Positions 36,789 to 45,660 of a DNA stretch of 64,000 nt are shown here, piece by piece. Made by a program: the position numbers and the translations under genes. The notes under the pieces were generated by a model. The model ran no database searches and was not told the origin of the DNA. It saw only the letters and a program-made list of their open reading frames with translations. Numbering within the stretch: the first letter of the stretch is position 1; each line of letters starts with the position of its first letter. The DNA is from Sphingobium sp. YR768 (GTDB lineage Bacteria; Pseudomonadota; Alphaproteobacteria; Sphingomonadales; Sphingomonadaceae), in the NCBI RefSeq assembly GCF_900111125.1, contig NZ_FOGE01000002.1, positions 248,001 to 312,000 on the forward strand, given 5' to 3'.

Positions 36789-38578
36789 CCCCGCAAATCG
36801 TCGTCGCGTTGATCCTGGTCCTTGCCGTGCCGATCGGCGGCATTCGCCTGCTGCTCTGGCATCGCGCGGCAGGGGCGCTTGCTTCGCCGGTACGTACCAG
36901 CCTGCTCCTGCTGTTGCAGGTAATGGCGGCCGGGCTGCTCTATATGGCGCTGTTTCCGCCGGGTACGTCCGGCAGCACATCCAGCCTGCGCATCGCCACC
37001 GCCAACACATCCCGGCTCGCGGCGACGGCGGGCGGATCGCCTTTGGTTCTGCTGCCCGAAGCGCCCGCTAGCGGTGGTGGGGAGGCCGTGCCCGATCTCG
37101 CCACCGCGCTGCGCCGTCATCCCGGCGTCACCAGCCTGACGATAGTGGGCGATGGCCTTGGCCCGCGCGATATCGATGCCGCGCACGGTCTGGCGGTGCA
37201 TTTCGATCCGCCGCCGCTGCATCCCGGCATCCTGTATCTCGCGCCGCCGCCAGCCGTGGCGCCGGGGGCGCGCTTCACCGTTGGCGTGACGCTGACGGGC
37301 CTGCCGAACGCGACGGCAGAACTGGTCGATCCGGCTGGGCGCGTAACGGATAGCGGTACGCCCGACAAAAATGGTCATGTCCTGCTCGCAGGCACCGCGC
37401 GGGCGGCAGGCGCCACGTCCTTCACGCTGCGGGTACGGCGGGACAAGCGCGTCATCGAACAGGCTGATGTGCCGGTCTGGGTCGCGGACAACGCCCGCCC
37501 GAAGCTGCTGATCCTGGCCGGTGCGCCGGGCGCGGAAGTCAAATATCTGCGTCGCTGGGCGATCGACGCGGGCTATGACGTCACCACCCAAATGAGCGCG
37601 GGCGGTGGCATAGCACTGGGCGATGCGCCGGTCGCGCTGGATGCCGCGAGCCTGCGCCGCTTCGACGCCGCCATTGTCGATGATCGAAGCTGGGCCGGTG
37701 CGCGCGGCGCGCTGCTGGCGGCGGCGCGAGGCGGCATGGGCTTGGTGCTGCGGCCCGGCGGACCGATCGACGGCACGACGCGATCGCAATGGCTGGCGCT
37801 TGGCTTCGGCCTCAGCGGTCCCGGCGGCGTCGCGCCATTGGTCCTGCCCAAGGTGGATGCCGAACCCGTCGCCCGCACGCGGCAGGGCATCGGCAGCGAA
37901 GAGGCGCCCGTCGATATCGCCACCACCGAAGACTATCTGCCCGATATCAGCCGGCTGGGCCTGACGCCCGGCGGCAATGACGCCGTGCCGCTGCTGCGCG
38001 ATGCCGGTGGCGCGACGCTGGGCGCGTGGCGGGCGCTGGGTGCGGGCCGGGTCGCGCTGTTCACCGGGATCGACAGCTATGGCCTGACCCTGACGGGGCG
38101 GCGTGACCTGTATGGCGACTGGTGGAGCGCCCTGCTCGACACCGTCGCGCGCCCGGCACCCGGCAGCCGCGTCCTGACGGACACCGGCTGGGTCGGCGAG
38201 CGCATGGCGTTGTGCGCACTGACCGGTGAAGCGCAGGTCGATGGCCGGGTGCGCGTGCTGCCGATCAACGGTTATGGCGGCTATTGGCCGACGCAGGCCG
38301 GATGGCATATGCTGCGCAGCAAGGACGCAGCAAGCGCCTTCTACGTCCAGCCTGCCGATGCCCTGCCGACCATGCGCGCCGCGCATAATAGTAAGGCGAT
38401 GGCGCTGCTCTCCGCTGCCGAAGCGAAACAGGCGAGCGCCGCTCTGCCCGGACAGTCCGGTGCAACGTGGCTCTGGTGGCTGGGCTGGCTGGCGGTCAGC
38501 GCCCTGCTCTGGTGGCTGGAGCGCGCACGCCTCGGCCGCCGCACCGCGCCAGCCGAAACGCCTCAATCCGCCATGTAA
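36785..38578 (+). CDS. Large membrane-anchored protein, last gene of the MoxR cluster
   Basis: A 597-residue protein with two N-terminal helices (TPQIVVALILVLAVPIGGIRL and RTSLLLLLQVMAAGLLYMAL) and one at the C-terminus (WLWWLGWLAVSALLWWLERARL). The extracytoplasmic part contains an Ig-like/carboxypeptidase-regulatory-like segment (ARFTVGVTLTGLPNATAELVDPAGRVT) and a glutamine-amidotransferase-like segment (RPKLLILAGAPGAEVKYLRRWAIDAGYDV). This layout is common in MoxR-cluster proteins that replace BatB/BatC. It overlaps the previous gene by four bases and the convergent exonuclease gene by 16 bases. Confidence 0.72.
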   Translation: MTPQIVVALILVLAVPIGGIRLLLWHRAAGALASPVRTSLLLLLQVMAAGLLYMALFPPGTSGSTSSLRIATANTSRLAATAGGSPLVLLPEAPASGGGEAVPDLATALRRHPGVTSLTIVGDGLGPRDIDAAHGLAVHFDPPPLHPGILYLAPPPAVAPGARFTVGVTLTGLPNATAELVDPAGRVTDSGTPDKNGHVLLAGTARAAGATSFTLRVRRDKRVIEQADVPVWVADNARPKLLILAGAPGAEVKYLRRWAIDAGYDVTTQMSAGGGIALGDAPVALDAASLRRFDAAIVDDRSWAGARGALLAAARGGMGLVLRPGGPIDGTTRSQWLALGFGLSGPGGVAPLVLPKVDAEPVARTRQGIGSEEAPVDIATTEDYLPDISRLGLTPGGNDAVPLLRDAGGATLGAWRALGAGRVALFTGIDSYGLTLTGRRDLYGDWWSALLDTVARPAPGSRVLTDTGWVGERMALCALTGEAQVDGRVRVLPINGYGGYWPTQAGWHMLRSKDAASAFYVQPADALPTMRAAHNSKAMALLSAAEAKQASAALPGQSGATWLWWLGWLAVSALLWWLERARLGRRTAPAETPQSAM

Positions 38579-39015
38579 AAGTCGCGCAATGCCCGCGCAT
38601 CATGCAGGGCGTTGTGCGGAACGCGGCTGTTGGCCGCCGCGCTGAAACCCGCCGCGTTGATCAGTTCCAGCCGCAGGCCGAAATCCACCCCCGCCATCTT
38701 CCCCGGTCCCGTCACCAGCAGCGCGCAGAAATGGGCCAGATCCTCCGGCCAGTCGGCGATGATGACGGGATCGCTGTCCCCCTCCAGATAGGCGGCGACA
38801 TGGTCGGCCGCATCCACCCGGTTCAGTTGCAGGTCGATGGCGGGCGGCACATGGCGCAAATAAGGGACGACATGCTTTTCCACCCACGGTTCGATCGCGT
38901 CCGGCAGCGGCAGGGAGACATAGAATTCCTCGTCCCCTTCATGCTCGGGGACCAGCGCCACGCTGATCAGCGTGCCGCCAAAGCCATTGAATTCGGTGTC
39001 GAGAAAATACCGCAT
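38563..39015 (-). CDS. 3'-5' exonuclease-like protein (DEDD fold)
   Basis: A 150-residue protein that reads like a short DEDD-type exonuclease. MRYFLDTEFNG supplies the first acidic motif (DTE), ADWPEDLAHF lies at the second position, and PHNALHDARALRDF supplies the final H and D, as in RNase T/DnaQ-like DEDDh enzymes. Substrate is unknown. Its 3' end overlaps the convergent gene's end by 16 bases. Confidence 0.75.
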   Translation of the reverse strand: MRYFLDTEFNGFGGTLISVALVPEHEGDEEFYVSLPLPDAIEPWVEKHVVPYLRHVPPAIDLQLNRVDAADHVAAYLEGDSDPVIIADWPEDLAHFCALLVTGPGKMAGVDFGLRLELINAAGFSAAANSRVPHNALHDARALRDFYMAD

Positions 39016-39144
39016 GAAGGGGGAAACTGCCTGCCGTGATAGGATGAAAGGGAATTGCTGCTGCCTGTAGCATTTGCGCGACGGAAGCCAAGCTGCCATG
39101 CGCGTGCCGCGCGGCAAGTTGTGCGCTGAATGGAAGGACGTGAC

Positions 39145-39816
39145 ATGATCCCCCGCGAATATCTGGATTCGGCGCAGGTGCCCGGCGGCCAGGAACTGAA
39201 ACTCTATCGGCGCGGCGCCGATCATATGATCGTGCTCGACCGAAACGAATTGATGAGCAGCCGGATGAGCGGCTCCGAAAAGCAGCTGGCGCTGATGACG
39301 ATCGAGCGGTTGCGGGGGCGCAAGGCGCCGCATATTCTGATCGGTGGCTATGGCATGGGCTTTACCCTGCGCGCGGCTTTGGGCGTGCTGGACAAGGCGG
39401 CGAAGGTGACGGTCGCCGAACTGGTGCCCAAGATCATCGAATGGGCGCGCGGGCCGATGGTGGACCTGATGGCCGGATGCCTGGACGATCCGCGCGTGCA
39501 TCTGTTGATCGAGGATGTGGTGCCGGTGATCGAGGCGGGGCATGGCGCCTATGACGCGATCCTGCTGGACGTCGACAATGGGCCGGACGGGCTGACGGCG
39601 GCAGCGAACGACCGGCTCTATTCGCGGGCGGGGCTGCAAACGGCCAAGGCCGCGCTGAAGCCGGGCGGCATATTGGCGGTGTGGTCGGCGGGATCGGACG
39701 ACGCTTTCACCCGGCGGCTCAATAATGCGGGCTTTCTGGTCGAGGAAGTCGCGGTCAAGGCCCGAGACAATGGCAAAGGCCCGCGCCATGTGATCTGGTT
39801 CGCTACGAAGCGGTGA
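39145..39816 (+). CDS. Spermidine synthase-fold protein
   Basis: A 223-residue protein of the spermine/spermidine synthase-like methyltransferase fold. HILIGGYGMGFTLRAAL is the nucleotide-binding turn, VTVAELVPKIIEWAR the acidic strand, and YDAILLDVDNGPDG the catalytic-face strand with Asp residues. It lacks the canonical spermidine synthase GGGDGG, so it is more likely a paralogue of unknown substrate than a genuine polyamine synthase. The ATG at 39145 has AAGGACG upstream; an ATG at 39130 is less favoured. Confidence 0.8.
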   Translation: MIPREYLDSAQVPGGQELKLYRRGADHMIVLDRNELMSSRMSGSEKQLALMTIERLRGRKAPHILIGGYGMGFTLRAALGVLDKAAKVTVAELVPKIIEWARGPMVDLMAGCLDDPRVHLLIEDVVPVIEAGHGAYDAILLDVDNGPDGLTAAANDRLYSRAGLQTAKAALKPGGILAVWSAGSDDAFTRRLNNAGFLVEEVAVKARDNGKGPRHVIWFATKR

Positions 39817-39824
39817 GGCGGACT

Positions 39825-39854
39825 GCTCCCCCTCCCGCCTGCGGGAGGGGGTTA
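39825..39854. repeat. Short GC-rich hairpin (CCCCCTCCCGC...GCGGGAGGGGG)
   Basis: CTCCCCCTCCCGCCTGCGGG and GAGGGGGTTAG form a tight stem-loop just after the spermidine synthase-like gene. A related hairpin lies 70 bases away. It is probably the transcript end of the upstream gene, though without a long T-run. Confidence 0.6.
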
Positions 39855-39923
39855 GGGGATGGGCTGGACGGTGCAACAGCCTACCTCGCTGCGACTAACG
39901 CGCTCCGCGCGCAAGTCTCCCTG

Positions 39924-39945
39924 CCCCTCCCGCAAACGGGAGGGG
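39924..39945. repeat. Short GC-rich hairpin (CCCCTCCCGCAAACGGGAGGGG)
   Basis: A 9-bp stem closing a 4-base loop (CAAA region), related to the hairpin at 39825-39854. It lies about 45 bases past the dnaE2 stop (leftward gene), so it may serve that transcript's 3' end. Confidence 0.6.
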
Positions 39946-39991
39946 AATAGCGCGAAACCATCGATTCCAGCACATCCAAAGTCTCGTGCAC

Positions 39992-42900
39992 TCAATGAAA
40001 ATCCCGCGATCGGGGCAATATCCGCACATCGCGGGGATGCCGATGTGATGACGGCCTGCCGCGTGGTTGCCCCGGATGCGTCACTTCGTCACCGCGCGCC
40101 AGGGGATGGTGCAGGCCGTCCAGCGCGGCGCTGGCGTCGGTCACGCGGTCGACGATCAGGTGGACGACATTTTCCTTGCTGCGCTGGACTTCGCCGTCGA
40201 TCAGCATCAGCCGGGCGGCCATCACCGCGCGGCGTTGTTTTTCCATGTCGCGTGCCCAGAGCAGCGCGTTGACGATGCCGCTTTCATCCTCGATCGTGAT
40301 GAAGACCGCATTGCCCTTCCCCGGCCGCTGGCGGGTCAGCACCACGCCCGCCACCCGGACCTTCGCGCCATCCTTCGCCGCATTGACCGCCGCGCAGTCG
40401 ATCGCCCCGGCGCGTGCGAAACGGGCACGCAGAAATTGCATCGGATGGCCCTTCAGCGACAGGCGGTGGGTCACATAGTCGATCGCCACTTCCTCCGCCA
40501 AAGGCATGGCGGGTAGCGCCGCGTCCGCTTCCTTGCCGAGTTCGGGCAAATCCTGCGCCGCGAAGAGCGGCAATTGCGCAGGCGGCACGCGCCGCGCTTC
40601 CCATCCCGCCTCGCGCCGGTTCTGCCCGATCGACCGCAGCGCATCGGCATCGGCCAACAGGTGCAACGCGCGGGCCGGCATGCCCGCCCGGCGCGCCAGA
40701 TCCTCCATGTCGCGGATCGGCGCATCGCCCCGTGCCGCCACCAGCGCCTTCGCCCATTCCTCGCGAAAACCGTCCACCTGCTTGAGGCCAAGGCGCAGGA
40801 TACACTCCCCCTCCAGACTGCTATGCCAGTCGCTCGCCTGCACATCGATCGGCCGCACCTCCACCCCATGCTGCTGCGCGTCGCGGACCAGTTGCGCCGG
40901 GGCGTAGAAGCCCATCGGCTGGCTGTTGAGCAGGGCGCAGGTGAAGACGGCGGGATAATGGCATTTCAACCAGGAGGAGACATAGGCGAGCCAGCCGAAC
41001 GCCTGCGCATGGCTTTCGGGAAAGCCATATTCGCCGAAACCCTTGATCTGTTCGAAACAGCGTTCGGCGAAATCGGGCGGATAGCCGCGCCGCACCATGC
41101 CGCCTGTGAATTTTTCATGCCATTTGTGCATGTCCCCGCGATTGCGGAAAGTCGCCATGGAACGGCGCAGGCCATCCGCTTCGGCAGGCGTGAATTTGGC
41201 GGCGGTGATGGCCAGGTTCATCGCCTGCTCCTGAAACAGGGGGACGCCCAACGTCTTTTCCAATACGTCCCTGAGTTCGAACGGATCGCCCGGCGGCCCC
41301 GGATAATCATGCGCCTCTTCCCCTGCCCGCCGCCGCAGATAAGGATGCACCATGCCGCCCTGGATCGGTCCGGGCCGCACGATCGCTACCTGAATGACGA
41401 GGTCGTACAACTCTTTCGGCTTCATCCGGGGCAGCATGGCGATCTGCGCCCGGCTTTCGACCTGGAAGGTGCCGATGCTGTCGCCCGTCTGGAGCATGGC
41501 ATAGGTCGCCGCGTCTTCCACCGGCACCCGGTCCAGCATCAGGTCGCCAAGATCGTGCAGGCGCATCAGGTCGAAACTCTTGCGGATCGCGGTCAGCATG
41601 CCCAGCGCCAGCACATCGACCTTCATCAGGCGCAGCGTATCGAGATCATCCTTGTCCCATTCGATGAAGGTGCGATCGGGCATGGCGGCATTGTGGATCG
41701 GCACCAGTTCGTCGAGCCGCCCATGGCTGAGCACGAAGCCGCCGACATGCTGCGAAAGGTGACGCGGATATTCGAGCAGTCGGCTCGCCATGTCGCGCAG
41801 CCGGGCGAGTTCGGGATTGGCAGGATCGAAGCCCGCTTCGCTCACCCGGCTTTCGGGCACTTCCTCCCCGCCCCAACTGCCCCAGACGGTGCCGGAGAGG
41901 CGCGCGGTCACATCCTCGGTCAGGCCCAGCGCCTTGCCGACTTCACGTATCGCGCTGCGCTGGCGATATCGGATGACGGTCGCGGCGATACCCGCCCGCT
42001 CGCGACCATAGCGTCGGTAGATATATTGCATCACCTCCTCGCGCCGCTCATGTTCGAAATCGACGTCGATATCGGGCGGCTCCTCGCGATTTTCCGAGAG
42101 GAAGCGGGAGAAGAGCAGTTTCTGTTCGACCGGGTCGATCGGTGTGACGCCCAGCAGATAGCAGACCAGCGAATTGGCAGCAGACCCACGCCCCTGACAC
42201 AGGATCGGCGGATCGAGGCTGCGGGCATAGGCGACGATGTCGTGGACGGTCAGGAAATAATAGGCGTAATTCTTGTCCCGGATCAGGCGATATTCCTCGT
42301 CCAGCACCTCGTGATAGCGCGGCGGCAGGCCGTCGGGAAAGCGCGCCTGCGCCTTCTCCTGCACCAGATGCTCCAGCCAGTCCTGCGGCGCCCAGCCCTC
42401 CGGCACCGGCTCATGCGGATATTCATAGACGAGGTGATCGAGCGTGAAGGTGATGCAGGCGAGCAGATCCTGCGTCGCGGCAATCGCCTGCGGACAGGCC
42501 GAGAAGAGCCGCGCCATTTCGGCCGGGTCTTTCAGATGCCGCTCGGCATTGATGGCGAGGCGACGGCCAGCGGTCTGCACGCTCAGCCCTTCGCGGATGC
42601 AGGTCAGGATATCCTGCATCGGCCGGTCGTGTGCCTCTGCATAAAGCGCATCATTGGTGGCGATCAGCGGCACGCCACACTGCGCCGCCAGCGCCATGCG
42701 CTTCGCCAGCATCCGCGCGTCGCGCCCGGCCCGCCCCATGGTCGCGGCGAGCCAGAGATGCGGGGTCAGGTCGCGCAATATCGTGAGCAAAGCCGCGTCG
42801 CCATCCATCGCGATCAGCGCCATCTCCTGCGCATGATCGATCAGGTCGGACAGGCGCAGTTCGCATTCCCCCTTGATCGCGCGGCGATTGCCCAATGTCA

Positions 42901-43201
42901 GCAACCGGGTCAGCCGCCCCCAGCCGAAGCGGGTCATGGGATAGGCGACGATATCCGGCGTGCCGTCCGCAAAGACCAGCCGTGCGCCGACGATCAGGCG
43001 CATCCCCCCGGTCAGGACGCCCAGATCCTTCATCGCCTGATGCGCCCGCACTACCCCCGCCACGCTGTTGCGATCGGCGATGCCCAGGCCCGTCATGCCC
43101 AGATGCGCCGCTTGCACCACCATGTCGCGCGGGTGCGATGCGCCGTGCAGGAAACTGAAATTGGTCGCGGCGACGAGTTCGGCAAAGGGCGGCGCGCTCA
43201 T
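39992..43201 (-). CDS. dnaE2: Error-prone DNA polymerase (DnaE2)
   Basis: The alpha-subunit-like polymerase of the SOS mutasome, 1069 residues. The N-terminal PHP domain begins FAELVAATNFSFLHGASHP. The palm has LCQGRGSAANSLVCYLLGVTPIDPV and PPDIDVDFEHERREEVMQY (catalytic Asp residues in DIDVD). The fingers/thumb have MKVDVLALGMLTA, VAIVRPGPIQGGMVHPYLRRR and GYPPDFAERCFEQIKGFGEYGFPESHAQAFG. The C-terminal OB-fold (KVRVAGVVLTRQRPGKGNAVFITIEDESG) is present. The start overlaps imuB by four bases. DnaE2 works with ImuA and ImuB in translesion synthesis. Confidence 0.97.
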   Translation of the reverse strand: MSAPPFAELVAATNFSFLHGASHPRDMVVQAAHLGMTGLGIADRNSVAGVVRAHQAMKDLGVLTGGMRLIVGARLVFADGTPDIVAYPMTRFGWGRLTRLLTLGNRRAIKGECELRLSDLIDHAQEMALIAMDGDAALLTILRDLTPHLWLAATMGRAGRDARMLAKRMALAAQCGVPLIATNDALYAEAHDRPMQDILTCIREGLSVQTAGRRLAINAERHLKDPAEMARLFSACPQAIAATQDLLACITFTLDHLVYEYPHEPVPEGWAPQDWLEHLVQEKAQARFPDGLPPRYHEVLDEEYRLIRDKNYAYYFLTVHDIVAYARSLDPPILCQGRGSAANSLVCYLLGVTPIDPVEQKLLFSRFLSENREEPPDIDVDFEHERREEVMQYIYRRYGRERAGIAATVIRYRQRSAIREVGKALGLTEDVTARLSGTVWGSWGGEEVPESRVSEAGFDPANPELARLRDMASRLLEYPRHLSQHVGGFVLSHGRLDELVPIHNAAMPDRTFIEWDKDDLDTLRLMKVDVLALGMLTAIRKSFDLMRLHDLGDLMLDRVPVEDAATYAMLQTGDSIGTFQVESRAQIAMLPRMKPKELYDLVIQVAIVRPGPIQGGMVHPYLRRRAGEEAHDYPGPPGDPFELRDVLEKTLGVPLFQEQAMNLAITAAKFTPAEADGLRRSMATFRNRGDMHKWHEKFTGGMVRRGYPPDFAERCFEQIKGFGEYGFPESHAQAFGWLAYVSSWLKCHYPAVFTCALLNSQPMGFYAPAQLVRDAQQHGVEVRPIDVQASDWHSSLEGECILRLGLKQVDGFREEWAKALVAARGDAPIRDMEDLARRAGMPARALHLLADADALRSIGQNRREAGWEARRVPPAQLPLFAAQDLPELGKEADAALPAMPLAEEVAIDYVTHRLSLKGHPMQFLRARFARAGAIDCAAVNAAKDGAKVRVAGVVLTRQRPGKGNAVFITIEDESGIVNALLWARDMEKQRRAVMAARLMLIDGEVQRSKENVVHLIVDRVTDASAALDGLHHPLARGDEVTHPGQPRGRPSSHRHPRDVRILPRSRDFH

Positions 43202-44751
43202 GCGAACAGGCCGTGCAGATACCAGTGGATATCCGTTTCCTGCCCGAACAGGCCGTGGCGGAACATCCAGTAACGGCGGCCATCGCCATCCTCGATCCGG
43301 TAATAGTCGCGCGTCCGCCCCGCGCCGCCGGGCTGATGCCCCTCGCGCCGTCGCCACCATTCGGCCGCGATCCGTTCCGGCCCCTCGGCCAGCCGCACCT
43401 CATGCAATGCGCCGCGCCAGCGGAAGCGCTGCGGCGGGCCATCGGGCACGCCGGCGATCACGTCGACGCTTTGCGGCGGATCGAACAGCAGCAGCGGCCG
43501 GGGCGGCTGGTCCTTATCCATCGGCCAGTCGAGGGTGGAGGCGCGCGCCGCCGGGACCAGATGTTGCGCCATTTCGGGCAGATGCCGATCGCATGGCTCC
43601 AGCCGCCGCACCCGATCGGGACCGAGGCGGATGCCCAGCCGGTCGATCAGGGCGATGACATCCGCCTCCCCCCGCGCCTGCGCTTCGCCCTGCAATGTCG
43701 GCTGGCGTTCGACCAGCGCCTCCGTCCAGGGCACCGCCAGATGCACGGAATCGAAGCCGAAACCGGGATCGAGCGGATCGGCCATCGTATCGATCCGCTC
43801 ACGCAGCAGGCGCAGCACGGCGGCGGGATCACGCACCGGCTGGCCCGTCTCGATCATCAGCCCCTGCCGCGCGCCATCGCTGCGCACCAGCTGGACGACG
43901 AAGCGCCGCCCGCCCAGCCGACGCGCCTCCATCTGCCGTGCGACCTGCGCCAGCAAATGTTCGATCACGTCCATCATATCGTCGGTGCGGGCGATCGGTT
44001 CGGGAAAGCGAGCGTCGGCGCGGATCGGCGCCTGTGGGCGGCGCGGGGCGATCGGGCTGGGCGCTTCGCCCATGATCTGCCGCAGCCGGGTGACGGCCTG
44101 TTCGCCGAAGCGCGCGGCGATCATCCCCATCGGCCGGCGCGCCAGATCGCCGATCGTGCGCAACCCCGCCCGGCGCAGCGCCGCCAGCGCGCCCTCATCC
44201 AGATCGAGCGCCGCAACGGGGAGCATCGGTACTTCCGCGCCTGCGCTGCCATGCCGCGCCAGCGCCCGCGCCGCCATGGCATTGGGACCAAAGCCATGGC
44301 GGCTGGCAAAGCCCGCCTGCCGCCGCGCGGCATCGGCCAGCGCATCCTCGCCACCGAACAGATGGTCGCACCCGCTGATGTCCAGCACCAGCCCGTCGGG
44401 CGGATCGAGCGCGACCATCGGCGTGAAACGCCGCATCCCCTCCAGAAGCCGGTCCAGTGCGCGCGCATCCGCATCCGGATCGGCGGGTACAGTGACAAGC
44501 GCCGGGCAGCGCGCCCGTGCATCGGCCAGCGTCATGCCTGCCGCCAGCCCCTGCGCCAGCGCCAGCCGATCCACCGCCGCCAGCCGCAGCGCATTGCCGA
44601 CCCGCGCCACTAATGCGAAGGCTTCAGGCGCGGAAGGCTCAGGCGACCTGTCGCCGGGCATCCCCATCCGCGCCCGTTCGCAGGCGAGAAAGGGGAACCA
44701 CAGCGCCAGGCACCGTCTGGGGCCGGGCTGCATCCCGAAATCGTCCATCAT
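43198..44751 (-). CDS. imuB: ImuB, inactive Y-family polymerase-like protein
   Basis: ImuB links DnaE2 to the beta clamp and to ImuA. The 517-residue product has Y-family architecture (CLALWFPFLACERA, MTLADARARCPALV, GLVLDISGCDHLFGG) but lacks the acidic catalytic triad that an active Y polymerase needs, as is usual for ImuB. A C-terminal region of about 100 residues (GPERIAAEWWRRREGHQPGGAGRTRDYYRIE) follows. Its start lies within the imuA 3' end (113-base overlap), the usual arrangement. A second ATG one codon downstream is an alternative start. Confidence 0.93.
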   Translation of the reverse strand: MMDDFGMQPGPRRCLALWFPFLACERARMGMPGDRSPEPSAPEAFALVARVGNALRLAAVDRLALAQGLAAGMTLADARARCPALVTVPADPDADARALDRLLEGMRRFTPMVALDPPDGLVLDISGCDHLFGGEDALADAARRQAGFASRHGFGPNAMAARALARHGSAGAEVPMLPVAALDLDEGALAALRRAGLRTIGDLARRPMGMIAARFGEQAVTRLRQIMGEAPSPIAPRRPQAPIRADARFPEPIARTDDMMDVIEHLLAQVARQMEARRLGGRRFVVQLVRSDGARQGLMIETGQPVRDPAAVLRLLRERIDTMADPLDPGFGFDSVHLAVPWTEALVERQPTLQGEAQARGEADVIALIDRLGIRLGPDRVRRLEPCDRHLPEMAQHLVPAARASTLDWPMDKDQPPRPLLLFDPPQSVDVIAGVPDGPPQRFRWRGALHEVRLAEGPERIAAEWWRRREGHQPGGAGRTRDYYRIEDGDGRRYWMFRHGLFGQETDIHWYLHGLFA

Positions 44752-45376
44752 CCTCGTCCCACATCAGCCGCCAGCGTCCCCCGGCGGGACCGCCGCGATA
44801 GCGGAGCAGTTCGGCGTCGACCGCCGGCCAGCCCGGCGCCTCCGCCTCCCATGCCTGCGACGGTGCGCAGCGGATCGACCAGCGCGTCTGCGCCCCGCTC
44901 GACCGGGGTTCCGCGTCCCCGCGCAGCAGCAGCAAGCAGGCGCGCGAGGCTTCCGCCGCCAGCACCAGTCGGCGACTGGCGGTCAGGTCATAATCGGCAA
45001 AGCGCCCCTCGCTTTCCATCAGCACGGTTCCCACGCCGCCGCAGCGGGCCGCCTCCAGCCCCGCGCGCAGCATGTCCTTCTCATTGCCTGCCTCGACGAT
45101 CGTCAGTCGGTCGGGCCGAATGCCCAGCAGCGCCAGCCCGTCCCCGGAAAAAACCATGGGCAGGCGATGCCGACGCGGCGTGCGCAACGCGAAGATCGCC
45201 CCGTCCGGCGCCTTTTCCCCCATGGCCAGCGCGAAGGCCAGCGCTGCCGCCCAGTCCGCGCCCTGCGCATGGATTTCATGCAATTGCCCCCGCGCCAGCG
45301 CCGGCATCGACGCTTGCGCCAGTGGCGTGTCCCGTCCCGCCGAACGGCCGCCCCAAGGGGAAATACTGCCTGCCAT
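44639..45376 (-). CDS. imuA: ImuA, RecA-like mutagenesis protein
   Basis: ImuA is a RecA-fold protein that works with ImuB and DnaE2 in SOS mutagenesis. The 245-residue product has GQLHEIHAQGADWAAALAFALAMGE, then RLPMVFSGDGLALLGIRPDRLTIVEAGNEKDML, RFADYDLTASRRLVLAAEASRACLLLLRG and the C-terminal VDAELLRYRGGPAGGRWRL. The Walker-type nucleotide site is degenerate, as in other ImuA proteins. It is the first gene of the imuA-imuB-dnaE2 operon and has an SOS box about 20 bases before its start. Confidence 0.92.
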   Translation of the reverse strand: MAGSISPWGGRSAGRDTPLAQASMPALARGQLHEIHAQGADWAAALAFALAMGEKAPDGAIFALRTPRRHRLPMVFSGDGLALLGIRPDRLTIVEAGNEKDMLRAGLEAARCGGVGTVLMESEGRFADYDLTASRRLVLAAEASRACLLLLRGDAEPRSSGAQTRWSIRCAPSQAWEAEAPGWPAVDAELLRYRGGPAGGRWRLMWDEDDGRFRDAARPQTVPGAVVPLSRLRTGADGDARRQVA

Positions 45377-45395
45377 ATCTCGATTCGCTCAATTT

Positions 45396-45410
45396 GTTCT
45401 CTTTATGTTC
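45396..45410 (-). promoter_or_regulatory. LexA-binding SOS box of the imuA-imuB-dnaE2 operon
   Basis: GTTC-TCTTTAT-GTTC, an exact match to the alphaproteobacterial SOS consensus GTTC-N7-GTTC, 20 bases before the imuA start. The motif is a direct repeat, not a palindrome, as expected for this group. lexA itself is not in the window. Confidence 0.9.
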
Positions 45411-45518
45411 TTTAATCGAGCCTATGTCCACCGCCGCCACAGCAAAAGGGGCGATCCGATTGCCCCGGACCGCCCCTCGCATGGACTGCAAACTTATAGC
45501 AAATATATCAAGAACAAG

Positions 45519-45606
45519 CCGTTCGCCCTGAGCCTGTCGAAGGGCTGTTCTTCTCTTCAATGCCGAAAAGAAAGAACGGGGCTTCGACAGGCTCAGCCCG
45601 AACGGG
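45519..45606. repeat. REP-like inverted repeat (CCTGAGCCTGTCGAAGG type)
   Basis: Arms CCGTTCGCCCTGAGCCTGTC (45519 on) and GACAGGCTCAGCCCGAACGG (to about 45605), with an extended TTCTT/AAGAA inner pair. This is the third copy of the family also found at 24256-24333 and inside E2. Confidence 0.8.
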
Positions 45607-45660
45607 GATTGTGTGATCCTGATTAAACTCAGACTGCTCGAAAGGCTCGCCCGCAGGGGC

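Noticed and set aside
39145..39816. Canonical spermidine synthase (SpeE)
   Set aside because: The GGGDGG motif and polyamine-binding residues are not seen. Only the fold resembles the family, and no speD or other polyamine genes are nearby.
40574..43273. An 899-codon open frame antisense to dnaE2, and similar long antisense frames at 10359-12782, 52048-54342 and 18897-20261
   Set aside because: They lie opposite or across well-supported genes, have no recognisable domains or ribosome binding sites, and arise from the codon bias of GC-rich DNA. The one at 18897 reads through tRNA-Asp copies.
43198..44751. ImuB considered as an active DNA polymerase IV (DinB)
   Set aside because: The acidic catalytic residues of Y-family polymerases are not visible at the expected positions, and the imuA-imuB-dnaE2 context defines ImuB.
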